Part shown: positions 13,940-20,692 of the stretch, one piece after another
How the letters are laid out: each line of letters begins with the position of its first letter
How positions within the stretch are numbered: the first letter of the stretch is position 1
From: Betaproteobacteria bacterium
GTDB taxonomy: Bacteria; Pseudomonadota; Gammaproteobacteria; Burkholderiales; SG8-39
Direction: 5' to 3'
Assembly: GCA_005882235.1 (NCBI GenBank)
Contig: VBCT01000008.1
Coordinates: forward strand, 1 to 20,692
DNA: 20,692 nucleotides
Notes under the pieces: generated by a model
Seen by the model: only the letters and a program-made list of their open reading frames with translations
Told to the model about the DNA's origin: nothing
Database searches by the model: none
Made by a program: the position numbers and the translations under genes

Positions 13940-15364
13940 ATGGCGAGACTACTATTTATCTGTCTGCTGCTCGGCTTGCCCTCGGCGCTGGTCGCGCAGG
14001 GACGCGAGCTGCCCGATTTCACCGAGCTCGCCGAGAGGCAAGGCCCCACCGTCGTCAATATCAGCACCACTCAGGTACGCGAGCGCCGCGCGTCGCCGCA
14101 AATTCCGAATCTCGAGGAAGACGATCCGCTCTACGATTTCTTCCGGCGATTCATCCCGCGCCCGCCGGGGCCCGGTGGCCAGGGTCCGCGCGATTTTGAG
14201 AGCCGCTCGCTCGGCTCGGGCTTCATCATCAGTGCCGACGGCTACGTTCTCACCAACGCGCACGTCGTCGACGCCGCGGATGAGATCACCGTTCGCCTGA
14301 ACGACAAGCGCGAATTCAAGGCTCGCGTGATCGGCGCGGACAGACGCACCGATCTCGCCTTGATCAGGATCGACGCGACGGGGCTGCCGGCCGTACGCAT
14401 GGGAGATCCGAACCGGCTCAAGGTCGGCGAGTGGGTCGTCGCGATCGGCTCGCCCTTCGGTTTCGACAGCACGGTCACCGCGGGCATCGTCAGCGCCAAG
14501 GGCCGCAGCCTGCCGCAGGAGAACTTCGTTCCTTTCATTCAGACCGACGTCGCGATCAACCCGGGGAATTCCGGCGGGCCCTTGTTCAACATGCGCGGCG
14601 AAGTCGTGGGAATCAACTCGCAGATCTACAGCCGCACCGGCGGTTTTATGGGTCTTTCCTTCGCAATTCCAATCGACGTGGCGATGGAGGTGCAGAGCCA
14701 GCTGCGTCAGTTCGGCCGCGTCAGTCGCGGACGAATCGGGGTCGTGATCCAGGAAGTCTCGAAGGAACTCGCCGAATCGTTCGGCCTTTCCAGGCCGGCG
14801 GGGGCCCTCGTCAATGCGGTCGAGAAGGGCGGCCCGGCCGAAAAGGCCGGGGTGGAAACAGGCGACATCATTCTCAAGTTCGACGGCAAGCCGGTATCGA
14901 GCTCGAACGAGTTGCCGCGCATCGTCGGCAACACCAAACCCGGGATCAAGGCGAACGTCGAACTGTGGCGCAAGGGCGTGACCCGGGAGCTCACCGTCAC
15001 GGTCGGGGAGTTGCCCGAGGATCGAGTCGCGAGCCGCAGCGAACGCCGGGGAAAGCCGCCGGAGCAGACAGCCAATCGCCTCGGTTTCGCGGTCGTCGAT
15101 CTTACCGCGGAGCAAAAGCGTGACCTGAAGCTGGGAGGCGGCGTAATCGTCGAAGAGGTCCGTAACAATCGCCGCGCAGAGGTGCGCGCGGGCGACGTGA
15201 TCACGGCGGTGACCAGCAAAGGCCAGACCACCGAAGTGAGATCCGCGGAGCACTTCAACAAGCTCCTCGCGCAGCTGGAGCGCAACACCACTCTGACGCT
15301 CCACGTACGGCGCGGCGAGAGCAATCTGTTCGTAACCGTCAAGGGCGAGGGTACGCCCGGTTAG
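13940..15364 (+). CDS. mucD: Periplasmic serine protease/chaperone DegP (MucD, HtrA family)
   Basis: A 474-residue HtrA protease that degrades misfolded envelope proteins. A signal peptide (1-20) is followed by the trypsin-like domain with the catalytic triad His108 (TNAHVV), Asp138 (RTDLA) and Ser211 (GNSGGP), then two PDZ domains at about 262-355 and 378-468. ATG 13940 is chosen over an in-frame TTG at 13874, because GAGGA (13927-13931) sits 8 bases before the ATG and the signal peptide begins cleanly there. The length equals E. coli DegP, but it has no Cys in the region of the E. coli disulfide loop. It closes the sigma-E operon and is followed by a strong terminator. Degradation of stress products fits with rpoE, rseA and rseB. 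Confidence 0.95.
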   Translation: MARLLFICLLLGLPSALVAQGRELPDFTELAERQGPTVVNISTTQVRERRASPQIPNLEEDDPLYDFFRRFIPRPPGPGGQGPRDFESRSLGSGFIISADGYVLTNAHVVDAADEITVRLNDKREFKARVIGADRRTDLALIRIDATGLPAVRMGDPNRLKVGEWVVAIGSPFGFDSTVTAGIVSAKGRSLPQENFVPFIQTDVAINPGNSGGPLFNMRGEVVGINSQIYSRTGGFMGLSFAIPIDVAMEVQSQLRQFGRVSRGRIGVVIQEVSKELAESFGLSRPAGALVNAVEKGGPAEKAGVETGDIILKFDGKPVSSSNELPRIVGNTKPGIKANVELWRKGVTRELTVTVGELPEDRVASRSERRGKPPEQTANRLGFAVVDLTAEQKRDLKLGGGVIVEEVRNNRRAEVRAGDVITAVTSKGQTTEVRSAEHFNKLLAQLERNTTLTLHVRRGESNLFVTVKGEGTPG

Positions 15365-15430
15365 CGTGTCCGCGCACCCTGCATATCTCGCCTAAATACG
15401 CTAAAGTTCAAAGTCTTGGAACCGGGAATG

Positions 15431-15456
15431 AAGGGTGCTGAACGGCACCCTTTTTT
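15431..15456 (+). terminator. Rho-independent terminator between mucD and lepA
   Basis: AAGGGTGC (15431-15438) pairs perfectly with GCACCCTT (15445-15452) around loop TGAACG, and a six-T run occupies 15451-15456. This is a classic intrinsic terminator and the only convincing one in the window. It ends just 7 bases before the lepA ATG, leaving no room for a promoter between, so it may act as an attenuator for lepA. Confidence 0.85.
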
Positions 15457-15463
15457 GTAGGCC

Positions 15464-17257
15464 ATGCAGCACATCCGCAATTTTTCGATCATCGCCCATA
15501 TCGATCACGGGAAGTCGACGCTCGCAGACCGCTTCATCCAGCGCTGCGGCGGATTGTCGGAGCGCGAAATGTCGGAGCAGGTGCTCGATTCGATGGATCT
15601 GGAGCGCGAGCGGGGCATCACCATCAAGGCGCAGACCGCAGCGCTGCAATACACTTCGCGCGACGGAAAGACCTACAACTTGAATCTCATCGACACGCCG
15701 GGTCACGTCGACTTCTCTTACGAAGTATCGCGCTCGCTTGCCGCGTGCGAAGGCGCCCTGCTGGTGGTGGACGCAAGCCAGGGAGTGGAGGCGCAGACCG
15801 TCGCCAATTGCTACACCGCCATCGAGCAGGGCGTCGAGGTCGTGCCGGTGCTCAACAAGATCGATCTGCCCTCGGCCAATCCGGAGCGCGCCATCCAGGA
15901 AATCGAGGACGTCATCGGCATCAAGGCAAGCGATGCATTGCTTGTCAGCGCCAAGACCGGCGAAGGGGTGGAGGAAGTTCTCGAAGCGGTGATCCGCCGC
16001 ATGCCGTCCCCCAAGGGGGATCCCGATGCGCCCCTGAAAGCATTGATCATCGATTCGTGGTTCGACAACTACGTCGGCGTGATCATGCTGGTGCGGCTGG
16101 TGGACGGAGTCATCCGGCCAAAGGACAAGCTGCTGCTGATGTCCACGCAAGCGGTCCATCTGTGCGAGCAGGTCGGCGTGTTCACACCCAAGTCGCAAGG
16201 CCGCGAGCAGCTTTCGGCCGGAGAGGTGGGGTTCGTCACTGCCGGAGTGAGGGAACTCCAGCATGCGCGCGTCGGCGACACCATTACCCTCGTCAATCGT
16301 CCCGCGGCCGCGCCGCTTCCGGGCTTCAAGGAGATCAAGCCACAGGTGTTCGCCGGGCTCTATCCGGTCGAGGCGAGCGAGTACGAAGCGCTGCGCGACG
16401 CGCTGGAGAAACTGAAGCTCAATGATGCATCGCTGCACTACGAGCCTGAAACCTCTCAGGCGCTCGGCTTCGGCTTCCGCTGCGGGTTCCTGGGCCTGCT
16501 GCACATGGATATCGTGCAGGAACGGCTCGAGCGCGAGTACGACATGGCGCTCGTGACCACTGCTCCCACCGTCGTCTATGAGATTCAGCTGCGCGACGGC
16601 ACGGTCGCGCGCATCGAGAACCCGGCGAAAATGCCCGATTCTTCGAAAATCGAGGAGATTCGCGAGCCGATCATCGAAACGGTCATTTTCGTGCCGCAGG
16701 AGTACGTCGGGGCGATCATGACCCTGTGCACGCAAAAGCGCGGAGTGCAGAAGAACATGCAATATCACGGACGCCAGGTGATGCTGACCTACGAGATGCC
16801 GCTCAACGAGGTGGTGATGGATTTTTTCGACAAGCTCAAATCCGCGAGCCGCGGCTACGCCTCGCTCGACTACGAATTCAAGGAGTACCGGGCCGCCGAC
16901 ATGGTGAAGCTCGACATCCTCATCAATGGAGAGCGCGTCGATGCCTTGTCGCTCATGGTGCACAGGGAAAATGCGACGTATCGCGGCCGCGACCTGGTCT
17001 CGAGAATGCGCGAACTGATTCCACGGCAGATGTTCGACGTGGCCGTGCAGGCTGCGATCGGCTCGCACGTCATTGCGCGCGAGACCGTCAAGGCGCTGCG
17101 CAAGAACGTGCTGGCGAAGTGTTACGGCGGCGACGTGAGCCGCAAGAGAAAATTGCTGGAAAAGCAGAAAGCGGGGAAAAAGCGCATGAAACAGGTGGGC
17201 ACGGTGGAAATACCCCAGGAGGCGTTTCTCGCCATACTGCAGGTTGAGAGCAAATGA
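15464..17257 (+). CDS. lepA: Elongation factor 4 (LepA)
   Basis: A 597-residue translational GTPase that associates with the membrane and acts on stalled or maturing ribosomes. GTPase motifs are AHIDHGKS (11-18, G1), RGIT (50-53, G2), DTPGH (77-81, G3, with His81) and NKID (131-134, G4). The rest matches LepA: domain 2 after about 190, an EF-G III/V-like part, and the LepA-specific C-terminal end with KAGKKRMKQVGTVEIPQEAFLAIL. ATG 15464 gives MQHIRNFSIIAHIDHGKS, the family start, although only AGG at 15459-15461 is available as a ribosome binding site, and a terminator hairpin ends 7 bases upstream. Overlaps lepB by 4 bases (ATGA). Confidence 0.97.
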   Translation: MQHIRNFSIIAHIDHGKSTLADRFIQRCGGLSEREMSEQVLDSMDLERERGITIKAQTAALQYTSRDGKTYNLNLIDTPGHVDFSYEVSRSLAACEGALLVVDASQGVEAQTVANCYTAIEQGVEVVPVLNKIDLPSANPERAIQEIEDVIGIKASDALLVSAKTGEGVEEVLEAVIRRMPSPKGDPDAPLKALIIDSWFDNYVGVIMLVRLVDGVIRPKDKLLLMSTQAVHLCEQVGVFTPKSQGREQLSAGEVGFVTAGVRELQHARVGDTITLVNRPAAAPLPGFKEIKPQVFAGLYPVEASEYEALRDALEKLKLNDASLHYEPETSQALGFGFRCGFLGLLHMDIVQERLEREYDMALVTTAPTVVYEIQLRDGTVARIENPAKMPDSSKIEEIREPIIETVIFVPQEYVGAIMTLCTQKRGVQKNMQYHGRQVMLTYEMPLNEVVMDFFDKLKSASRGYASLDYEFKEYRAADMVKLDILINGERVDALSLMVHRENATYRGRDLVSRMRELIPRQMFDVAVQAAIGSHVIARETVKALRKNVLAKCYGGDVSRKRKLLEKQKAGKKRMKQVGTVEIPQEAFLAILQVESK

Positions 17258-18042
17258 ATTTCGCGCTGATACTCTTTGTCTTGCTGGTCATTACGGGGGC
17301 GTTTGCGCTCGCCGACGCAGTCTATTTCTCCAAGCAGCGCCGCAAGGACGACAAGGAACCCTGGTGGATCGAATATCCGAAGAGTTTCTTCCCGGTTATT
17401 CTCATCGTTTTCCTGCTGCGCTCGTTCCTGGTCGAGCCTTTCAAGATTCCCTCGGGCTCGATGGTGCCGACGCTGGTGGTCGGGGATTTCATCCTGGTCA
17501 ACAAGTTCGCCTACGGCATCCGGGTCCCGCTCGTCAACAAGAAGATCGTCAATGTCGGGGAGCCTAAGCGCGGCGACGTGATGGTGTTTCGCTTTCCGGA
17601 GGATCCGTCGCTCGATTACATCAAACGCGTGGTCGGAGTTCCCGGCGACAAGATCGTCTACGAGAACAAGAAACTCTTCATCAACGGCGTCGCGCAGCCT
17701 CGCAAGCAGATCTCCGACTATCTGAATCGCGAGCGGATCCACTACTCGGCACAGTTCGTCGAGACGGTGAACGGGGTCGCGCACGCCATCCTCCTCGAGG
17801 GTGATGCGCCTGCGGCGGTCCCGTTCACGCGTCCGTTCCCGTTTCGCGAAAATTGCAACTACAATAGCGAAGGTGTGACCTGCACCGTGCCGCCCGGGCA
17901 CTATTTCATGATGGGCGACAACCGCGATAACTCGGCGGACAGCCGAGTGTGGGGGTTCGTGCCGGACGAGAATATCGTCGGGAAGGCGTTTTTCATCTGG
18001 TTCAATTTCAGCGAGCCGCGGCGCTTCGGAACATTTAAGTGA
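17254..18042 (+). CDS. lepB: Signal peptidase I (LepB)
   Basis: Cleaves signal peptides from secreted proteins at the periplasmic face. The 262-residue protein has two N-terminal membrane segments (about 2-22 and 44-61). The catalytic pair is Ser69 in IPSGSMVPTL and Lys124 in DYIKRVVG, matching the E. coli Ser90/Lys145 motif logic. The family motif MGDNRDNSADSR and a final SEPRRFGTF-like end are present. The ATG overlaps the lepA stop by 4 bases, so it is co-translated; this is the well-known lepAB pair. AAGGGGG (18042-18048) at the stop leads to the next gene. Secreted proteins needing it include mucD, rseB and the DUF4124 protein in this window. Confidence 0.96.
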   Translation: MNFALILFVLLVITGAFALADAVYFSKQRRKDDKEPWWIEYPKSFFPVILIVFLLRSFLVEPFKIPSGSMVPTLVVGDFILVNKFAYGIRVPLVNKKIVNVGEPKRGDVMVFRFPEDPSLDYIKRVVGVPGDKIVYENKKLFINGVAQPRKQISDYLNRERIHYSAQFVETVNGVAHAILLEGDAPAAVPFTRPFPFRENCNYNSEGVTCTVPPGHYFMMGDNRDNSADSRVWGFVPDENIVGKAFFIWFNFSEPRRFGTFK

Positions 18043-18052
18043 AGGGGGATTC

Positions 18053-18403
18053 ATGAAGGATCAGCGAGGCATGACCCTGATTGGAATGGTGGCGGTGTGC
18101 ATCGTCATTGTTCTGGTCGCCATAGGCGGCCTGAAGATCGCCCCCGCTTACATCGAATACTTCAAGATCAAGAAGGCGATCGTCGGCATCGCGCAGTCGA
18201 ACAGCAGGGGCACGGTCCAGGAGGTGCGCCTGGCGTTCGATCGCCGTGCGGCAATCGACGACATCGACGTGATCGCGGGCAGGGACCTCGAGATCACCAA
18301 GGAAGGCAACGACATCGTGATCTCGTTCGCCTATCCGAGGCGCGTCTCGCTGTTCGGCAACGTCAGCGTCGTGTTCGATTTTGCCGCGAGCAGCAGCAAT
18401 TAA
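18053..18403 (+). CDS. DUF4845 membrane protein with pilin-like N-terminus
   Basis: A 116-residue protein starting MKDQRGMTLIGMVAVCIVIVL: a short basic leader, a Gly-Met junction and a hydrophobic helix, which resembles a type IV prepilin signal. The usual Glu at position +5 of pilins is replaced by Gly11, so processing by prepilin peptidase is unproven. The remainder (PAYIEYFKIKKAIVGIAQ, then an alternating beta-rich half) matches DUF4845 proteins, which commonly lie between lepB and rnc in beta- and gammaproteobacteria. AAGGGGG at 18042-18048 is a strong but close binding site before ATG 18053. It sits 10 bases after the lepB stop, suggesting co-expression with the signal peptidase. No known function. 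Confidence 0.8.
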   Translation: MKDQRGMTLIGMVAVCIVIVLVAIGGLKIAPAYIEYFKIKKAIVGIAQSNSRGTVQEVRLAFDRRAAIDDIDVIAGRDLEITKEGNDIVISFAYPRRVSLFGNVSVVFDFAASSSN

Positions 18404-18458
18404 CGGCACGCCGGGATCGGATTCCGTCGCGCGCTCGGCCCGCTCTTCGACAAGGTCC

Positions 18459-19142
18459 GTGGACCGGGAGCGTCTTCAGCGGCAGATCGGATACCGCTTT
18501 TCCCGGCCCGAGCTCCTATCGCGGGCACTCACGCACCGCAGTCACGGCGCGCTTCACAACGAGCGCCTGGAGTTCCTGGGCGACAGCATTCTCAACTGCG
18601 TCGTTGCGGCGGAGCTGTTCGAACGCTTCGACGAGCTTTCCGAGGGAGACCTGTCGCGGCTGCGCGCGCAGCTGGTGCGCGAGGAGACCTTGCATCAGGT
18701 GGCGCAGACGCTCGGCATCGGCGATCACCTGCTACTGGGCGAAGGCGAGCTGAAGAGCGGCGGGTTCGCGCGGCCCTCGATCCTGGCCGATGCGCTCGAA
18801 GCTCTGATCGGTGCGGTCTTTGCCGACGGGGGTTTTTCGGCGGCCCGCGAAACCATTCGGCGCCTGTATGAGCCGCTGCTTGCCTCGCTGGATCCGAAGG
18901 CGCTCGGTAAAGACCCGAAGACGCTTCTGCAGGAATTGCTCCAGGCGAGGAAGATCGCCTTGCCTCAGTATTCCGTCGTCGCAACCCACGGGGCGGCTCA
19001 CAGCCAGAATTTCGAGGTCGAGTGCCTGATTCCCCAGCTCTCGGTGCGGACCACGGGAAGCGGAAGCAGCCGGCGAAGCGCCGAGCAGGAAGCGGCCATG
19101 CGCGCCTTCGAGCAGATCCGCCGTCGAACGGCGGTACCGTGA
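18459..19142 (+). CDS. rnc: Ribonuclease III
   Basis: Cuts double-stranded RNA in rRNA precursors and regulatory RNAs. From GTG 18459 it is 227 residues, close to the E. coli 226. The signature HNERLEFLGDS covers 33-43, with catalytic Glu38 and Asp42; Asp111 and Glu114 complete the metal site in ILADALEALIG. The double-stranded RNA-binding domain spans about 154-222 and ends with TGSGSSRRSAEQEAA. A TTG at 18381 keeps the frame open, but the added 26 residues are Ser/Arg-rich and unlike the family, while the GTG gives the expected start MDRERLQRQIGYRF; AAGG at 18452-18455 precedes it. The stop overlaps the era start by one base. Confidence 0.94.
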   Translation: MDRERLQRQIGYRFSRPELLSRALTHRSHGALHNERLEFLGDSILNCVVAAELFERFDELSEGDLSRLRAQLVREETLHQVAQTLGIGDHLLLGEGELKSGGFARPSILADALEALIGAVFADGGFSAARETIRRLYEPLLASLDPKALGKDPKTLLQELLQARKIALPQYSVVATHGAAHSQNFEVECLIPQLSVRTTGSGSSRRSAEQEAAMRAFEQIRRRTAVP

Positions 19143-20029
19143 TGGCCGCGGAACCGTATCGCTGTGGAGCGATCGCCCTGATCGGGCGTCCCAACGTCGG
19201 CAAGTCAACGTTGCTGAATGCATTGCTGGGACAAAAACTCAGCATCACCTCTCACAAGCCGCAGACTACGCGACAATCCCTTCGCGGGGTCCTCACGACC
19301 GAGACGGCGCAGTTCGTCCTCATCGACACACCGGGGTTCCAGACACGACACCGTGGCGCCCTCAACCGGGCGATGAACCGCGCAATTCGCGGAGCGCTCG
19401 AGGCGGTCGATGTGGTGGCTCTGGTCGTTGAAGCCAAGCGCTTCGGGGCGGAGGATCGCGCGCTGCTGAAACAGGTCCCCGAGGGGGTTCCGCTGTTCCT
19501 GGTCGTGAACAAGATCGACACGACCGAAGCTGCGGACTTGCTTCCGTTTCTGAAAAAGGCGGCGAACGAAGCAAAGTTCGAAGAAATCGTGCCCGTCAGT
19601 GCCCGTAGCCGCAAGGGGCTCGACGAGCTCCGGCGCGCGCTGGAGCCCTACCTGCCCGAGCAGGCCGCGGTCCACTCCGCGGACGACCTGACCGATAGGA
19701 ACGAGCGGTTTCTCGCCGCGGAATTTCTGCGCGAAAAGCTGTTTCGCCTTCTGGGCGAGGAGCTTCCTTATAGCACCGGCGTGGAGATCGAGAAATTCGA
19801 GGACGAGCGCGGCATACGGCGGATTCACGCCGCTATCGTGGTGAGAAGAGAGGGACACAAGGCGATCATCATCGGATCGGGCGGGAGCAAGCTGAAACAG
19901 ATTGCCACCGCCGCGCGTCTCGACATGGAGAAGCTTTTCGGCAGCAAGGTTTATCTCCAAGTCTGGGTCAAGGTCCGCAGCGGGTGGACGGACGACGAAG
20001 CGGCGCTGAGGCGCATGGGCTATGGTTGA
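19142..20029 (+). CDS. era: GTPase Era
   Basis: Ribosome-assembly GTPase that binds the 3' end of 16S rRNA and couples 30S maturation to growth. The 295-residue protein has G1 GRPNVGKST (15-23), G3 DTPG (62-65), G4 NKID (123-126) and G5 VSARS (152-156), then a C-terminal KH RNA-binding domain with GHKAIIIGSGGSKLKQI. It starts at ATG 19142, overlapping the rnc stop by one base (TGATG), the same rnc-era coupling as in E. coli. RNase III and Era both act on 16S maturation, so the pairing is functional. Ends with an 8-base overlap into recO. Confidence 0.97.
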   Translation: MAAEPYRCGAIALIGRPNVGKSTLLNALLGQKLSITSHKPQTTRQSLRGVLTTETAQFVLIDTPGFQTRHRGALNRAMNRAIRGALEAVDVVALVVEAKRFGAEDRALLKQVPEGVPLFLVVNKIDTTEAADLLPFLKKAANEAKFEEIVPVSARSRKGLDELRRALEPYLPEQAAVHSADDLTDRNERFLAAEFLREKLFRLLGEELPYSTGVEIEKFEDERGIRRIHAAIVVRREGHKAIIIGSGGSKLKQIATAARLDMEKLFGSKVYLQVWVKVRSGWTDDEAALRRMGYG

Positions 20030-20692
20030 GCGCACCAGACAGGAAAGCCGTGAAGCCTTCATCCTGCACGGCTACCCGTATCGCGAAACGAGCTTGCTGC
20101 TCGAAACGTTCACTCGCGCATTCGGACGGGTGTCGATGGTGGCGCGGGGAGCGCGCAGTCCGCGCTCGCCTTTGCGCGGGGTGTTGCTCGCCTTTCAGCC
20201 GCTCGCCCTGTCCTGGTTCGGCAAGGGCGAACTGCGCACGCTCGCACGCGCCGAGTGGGTCGGCGGACAACCGCTGCTTCACGGCGAAGCGCTCATGTGC
20301 GGGTTCTACCTCAACGAGCTCTTGTTGCGGCTGCTGCCCCGCGAAGACGCCCACGATGCCTTGTTTTCGCGATACTGGGAAACACTCCGGCAGCTCGCGC
20401 CGCACGGCAGCTCGGCCCCTGCGCTGCGTTCTTTCGAGAGAGCCCTGCTCAAGGAGCTCGGTTACGCCATGGCGCTCGAGCGCGACAGCGCAAGCGGTCG
20501 AGCGATCGATCCGGCGAAGAGCTATACGTACGATCCCGAGCGCGGACCGATCGAGGTCGAGGACGCGGGACCGCAGCCTCGCGTGTCCGGCCGGACGCTT
20601 CTCGACATGGCGCGCGACGACTATGCCGATCCACAGACTCAGCAACAGGCGAAGGCGCTGATGCGCACGCTCATCAATCATCGACTCGACTA
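20022..20692 (+). CDS. recO: DNA repair protein RecO (partial, runs off right edge)
   Basis: 223 codons from ATG 20022 are visible with no stop before the window ends; this start overlaps the era stop by 8 bases. The N-terminus (QESREAFILHGYPYRETSLLLETFT, about 7-31) is the OB-fold start of RecO, followed by RVSMVARGARSPRS, then the helical domain with GFYLNELLLRLLPREDAHDALF. RecO loads RecA onto gapped DNA with RecR and anneals strands. No zinc-finger Cys cluster is seen, as in most gammaproteobacterial and betaproteobacterial forms. From the family's usual length, a few tens of residues should be missing. The order rnc-era-recO is strongly conserved. Confidence 0.95.
   Translation, partial: MVERTRQESREAFILHGYPYRETSLLLETFTRAFGRVSMVARGARSPRSPLRGVLLAFQPLALSWFGKGELRTLARAEWVGGQPLLHGEALMCGFYLNELLLRLLPREDAHDALFSRYWETLRQLAPHGSSAPALRSFERALLKELGYAMALERDSASGRAIDPAKSYTYDPERGPIEVEDAGPQPRVSGRTLLDMARDDYADPQTQQQAKALMRTLINHRLD

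Noticed and set aside
13952..15304. A 450-codon open frame antisense to mucD
   Set aside because: Shadow of the mucD codon pattern; no signal, motif or ribosome binding site.
15401..17068. A 555-codon open frame antisense to lepA
   Set aside because: It lies wholly opposite a certain lepA gene, has a His/Asp/Arg-rich composition typical of antisense frames in GC-rich coding DNA, and shows no domain.
18381..18458. TTG start for rnc overlapping the DUF4845 gene
   Set aside because: Adds 26 Ser/Arg-rich residues unlike RNase III; GTG 18459 gives the normal family start and length.
1..20692. Mobile element, phage, defence system or CRISPR array
   Set aside because: No transposase, integrase, restriction, repeat-spacer pattern, direct-repeat flank or tRNA site was seen; the gene order is conserved core chromosome throughout.

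Overview
This is a stretch of GC-rich bacterial chromosome, packed with core genes and free of mobile DNA. The gene order and protein sequences point to a betaproteobacterium: rluC, HAD phosphatase, Rieske protein and sppA, then maf-yceD-rpmF-plsX-fabHDG-acpP-fabF, then rpoE-rseA-rseB-mucD, then lepA-lepB-DUF4845-rnc-era-recO. I cannot fix the order or genus from sequence alone. No tRNA, rRNA, CRISPR, insertion sequence, phage gene or integration scar was seen.

Layout. (1) 1-353 is non-coding. It probably holds the divergent upstream region of rluC and, by synteny only, of an RNase E gene lying off the left edge; it contains two small hairpins. (2) 354-3193, plus strand: rluC, a HAD phosphatase, a single-domain Rieske protein and sppA, tightly overlapped as one operon. 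(3) 3219-5039, minus strand: a DUF4124 envelope protein, maf (YceF type) and a tetrapyrrole-methylase-fold methyltransferase resembling RsmI. This block converges on sppA across a GC-rich hairpin. (4) From 5011, plus strand: a consensus-like promoter abuts yceD, followed by rpmF (too short to show in a long-ORF scan), plsX, fabH, fabD, fabG, acpP, fabF and a YgfX-like membrane protein. This is the ribosomal protein L32 / fatty acid synthesis cluster. (5) 11612-15364: a sigma-E type envelope-stress operon, rpoE, rseA (anti-sigma), rseB and the periplasmic protease mucD/degP, with a possible self-regulated promoter. (6) 15431-20692: a strong intrinsic terminator, then lepA, lepB, a DUF4845 pilin-like membrane protein, rnc, era and a recO that runs off the right edge.

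How the genes work together. Section 4 makes acyl-phosphate and acyl-ACP for membrane lipids. Section 5 senses and repairs envelope damage. Section 6 joins translation (LepA), signal peptide removal (LepB), RNA processing and ribosome maturation (RNase III, Era) and DNA repair (RecO). Many genes overlap by 1-22 bases, suggesting translational coupling.

I did not find a convincing new biological system. The points most worth a second look are regulatory: divergent overlapping promoters that may make yceD mRNA nearly leaderless, an intrinsic terminator that ends 7 bases before the lepA start, a possible sigma-E promoter before rpoE, and paired hairpins in the rluC upstream region. The least understood conserved proteins are the Rieske protein, the RsmI-like methyltransferase, the DUF4124 protein, the YgfX-like protein and the DUF4845 protein.
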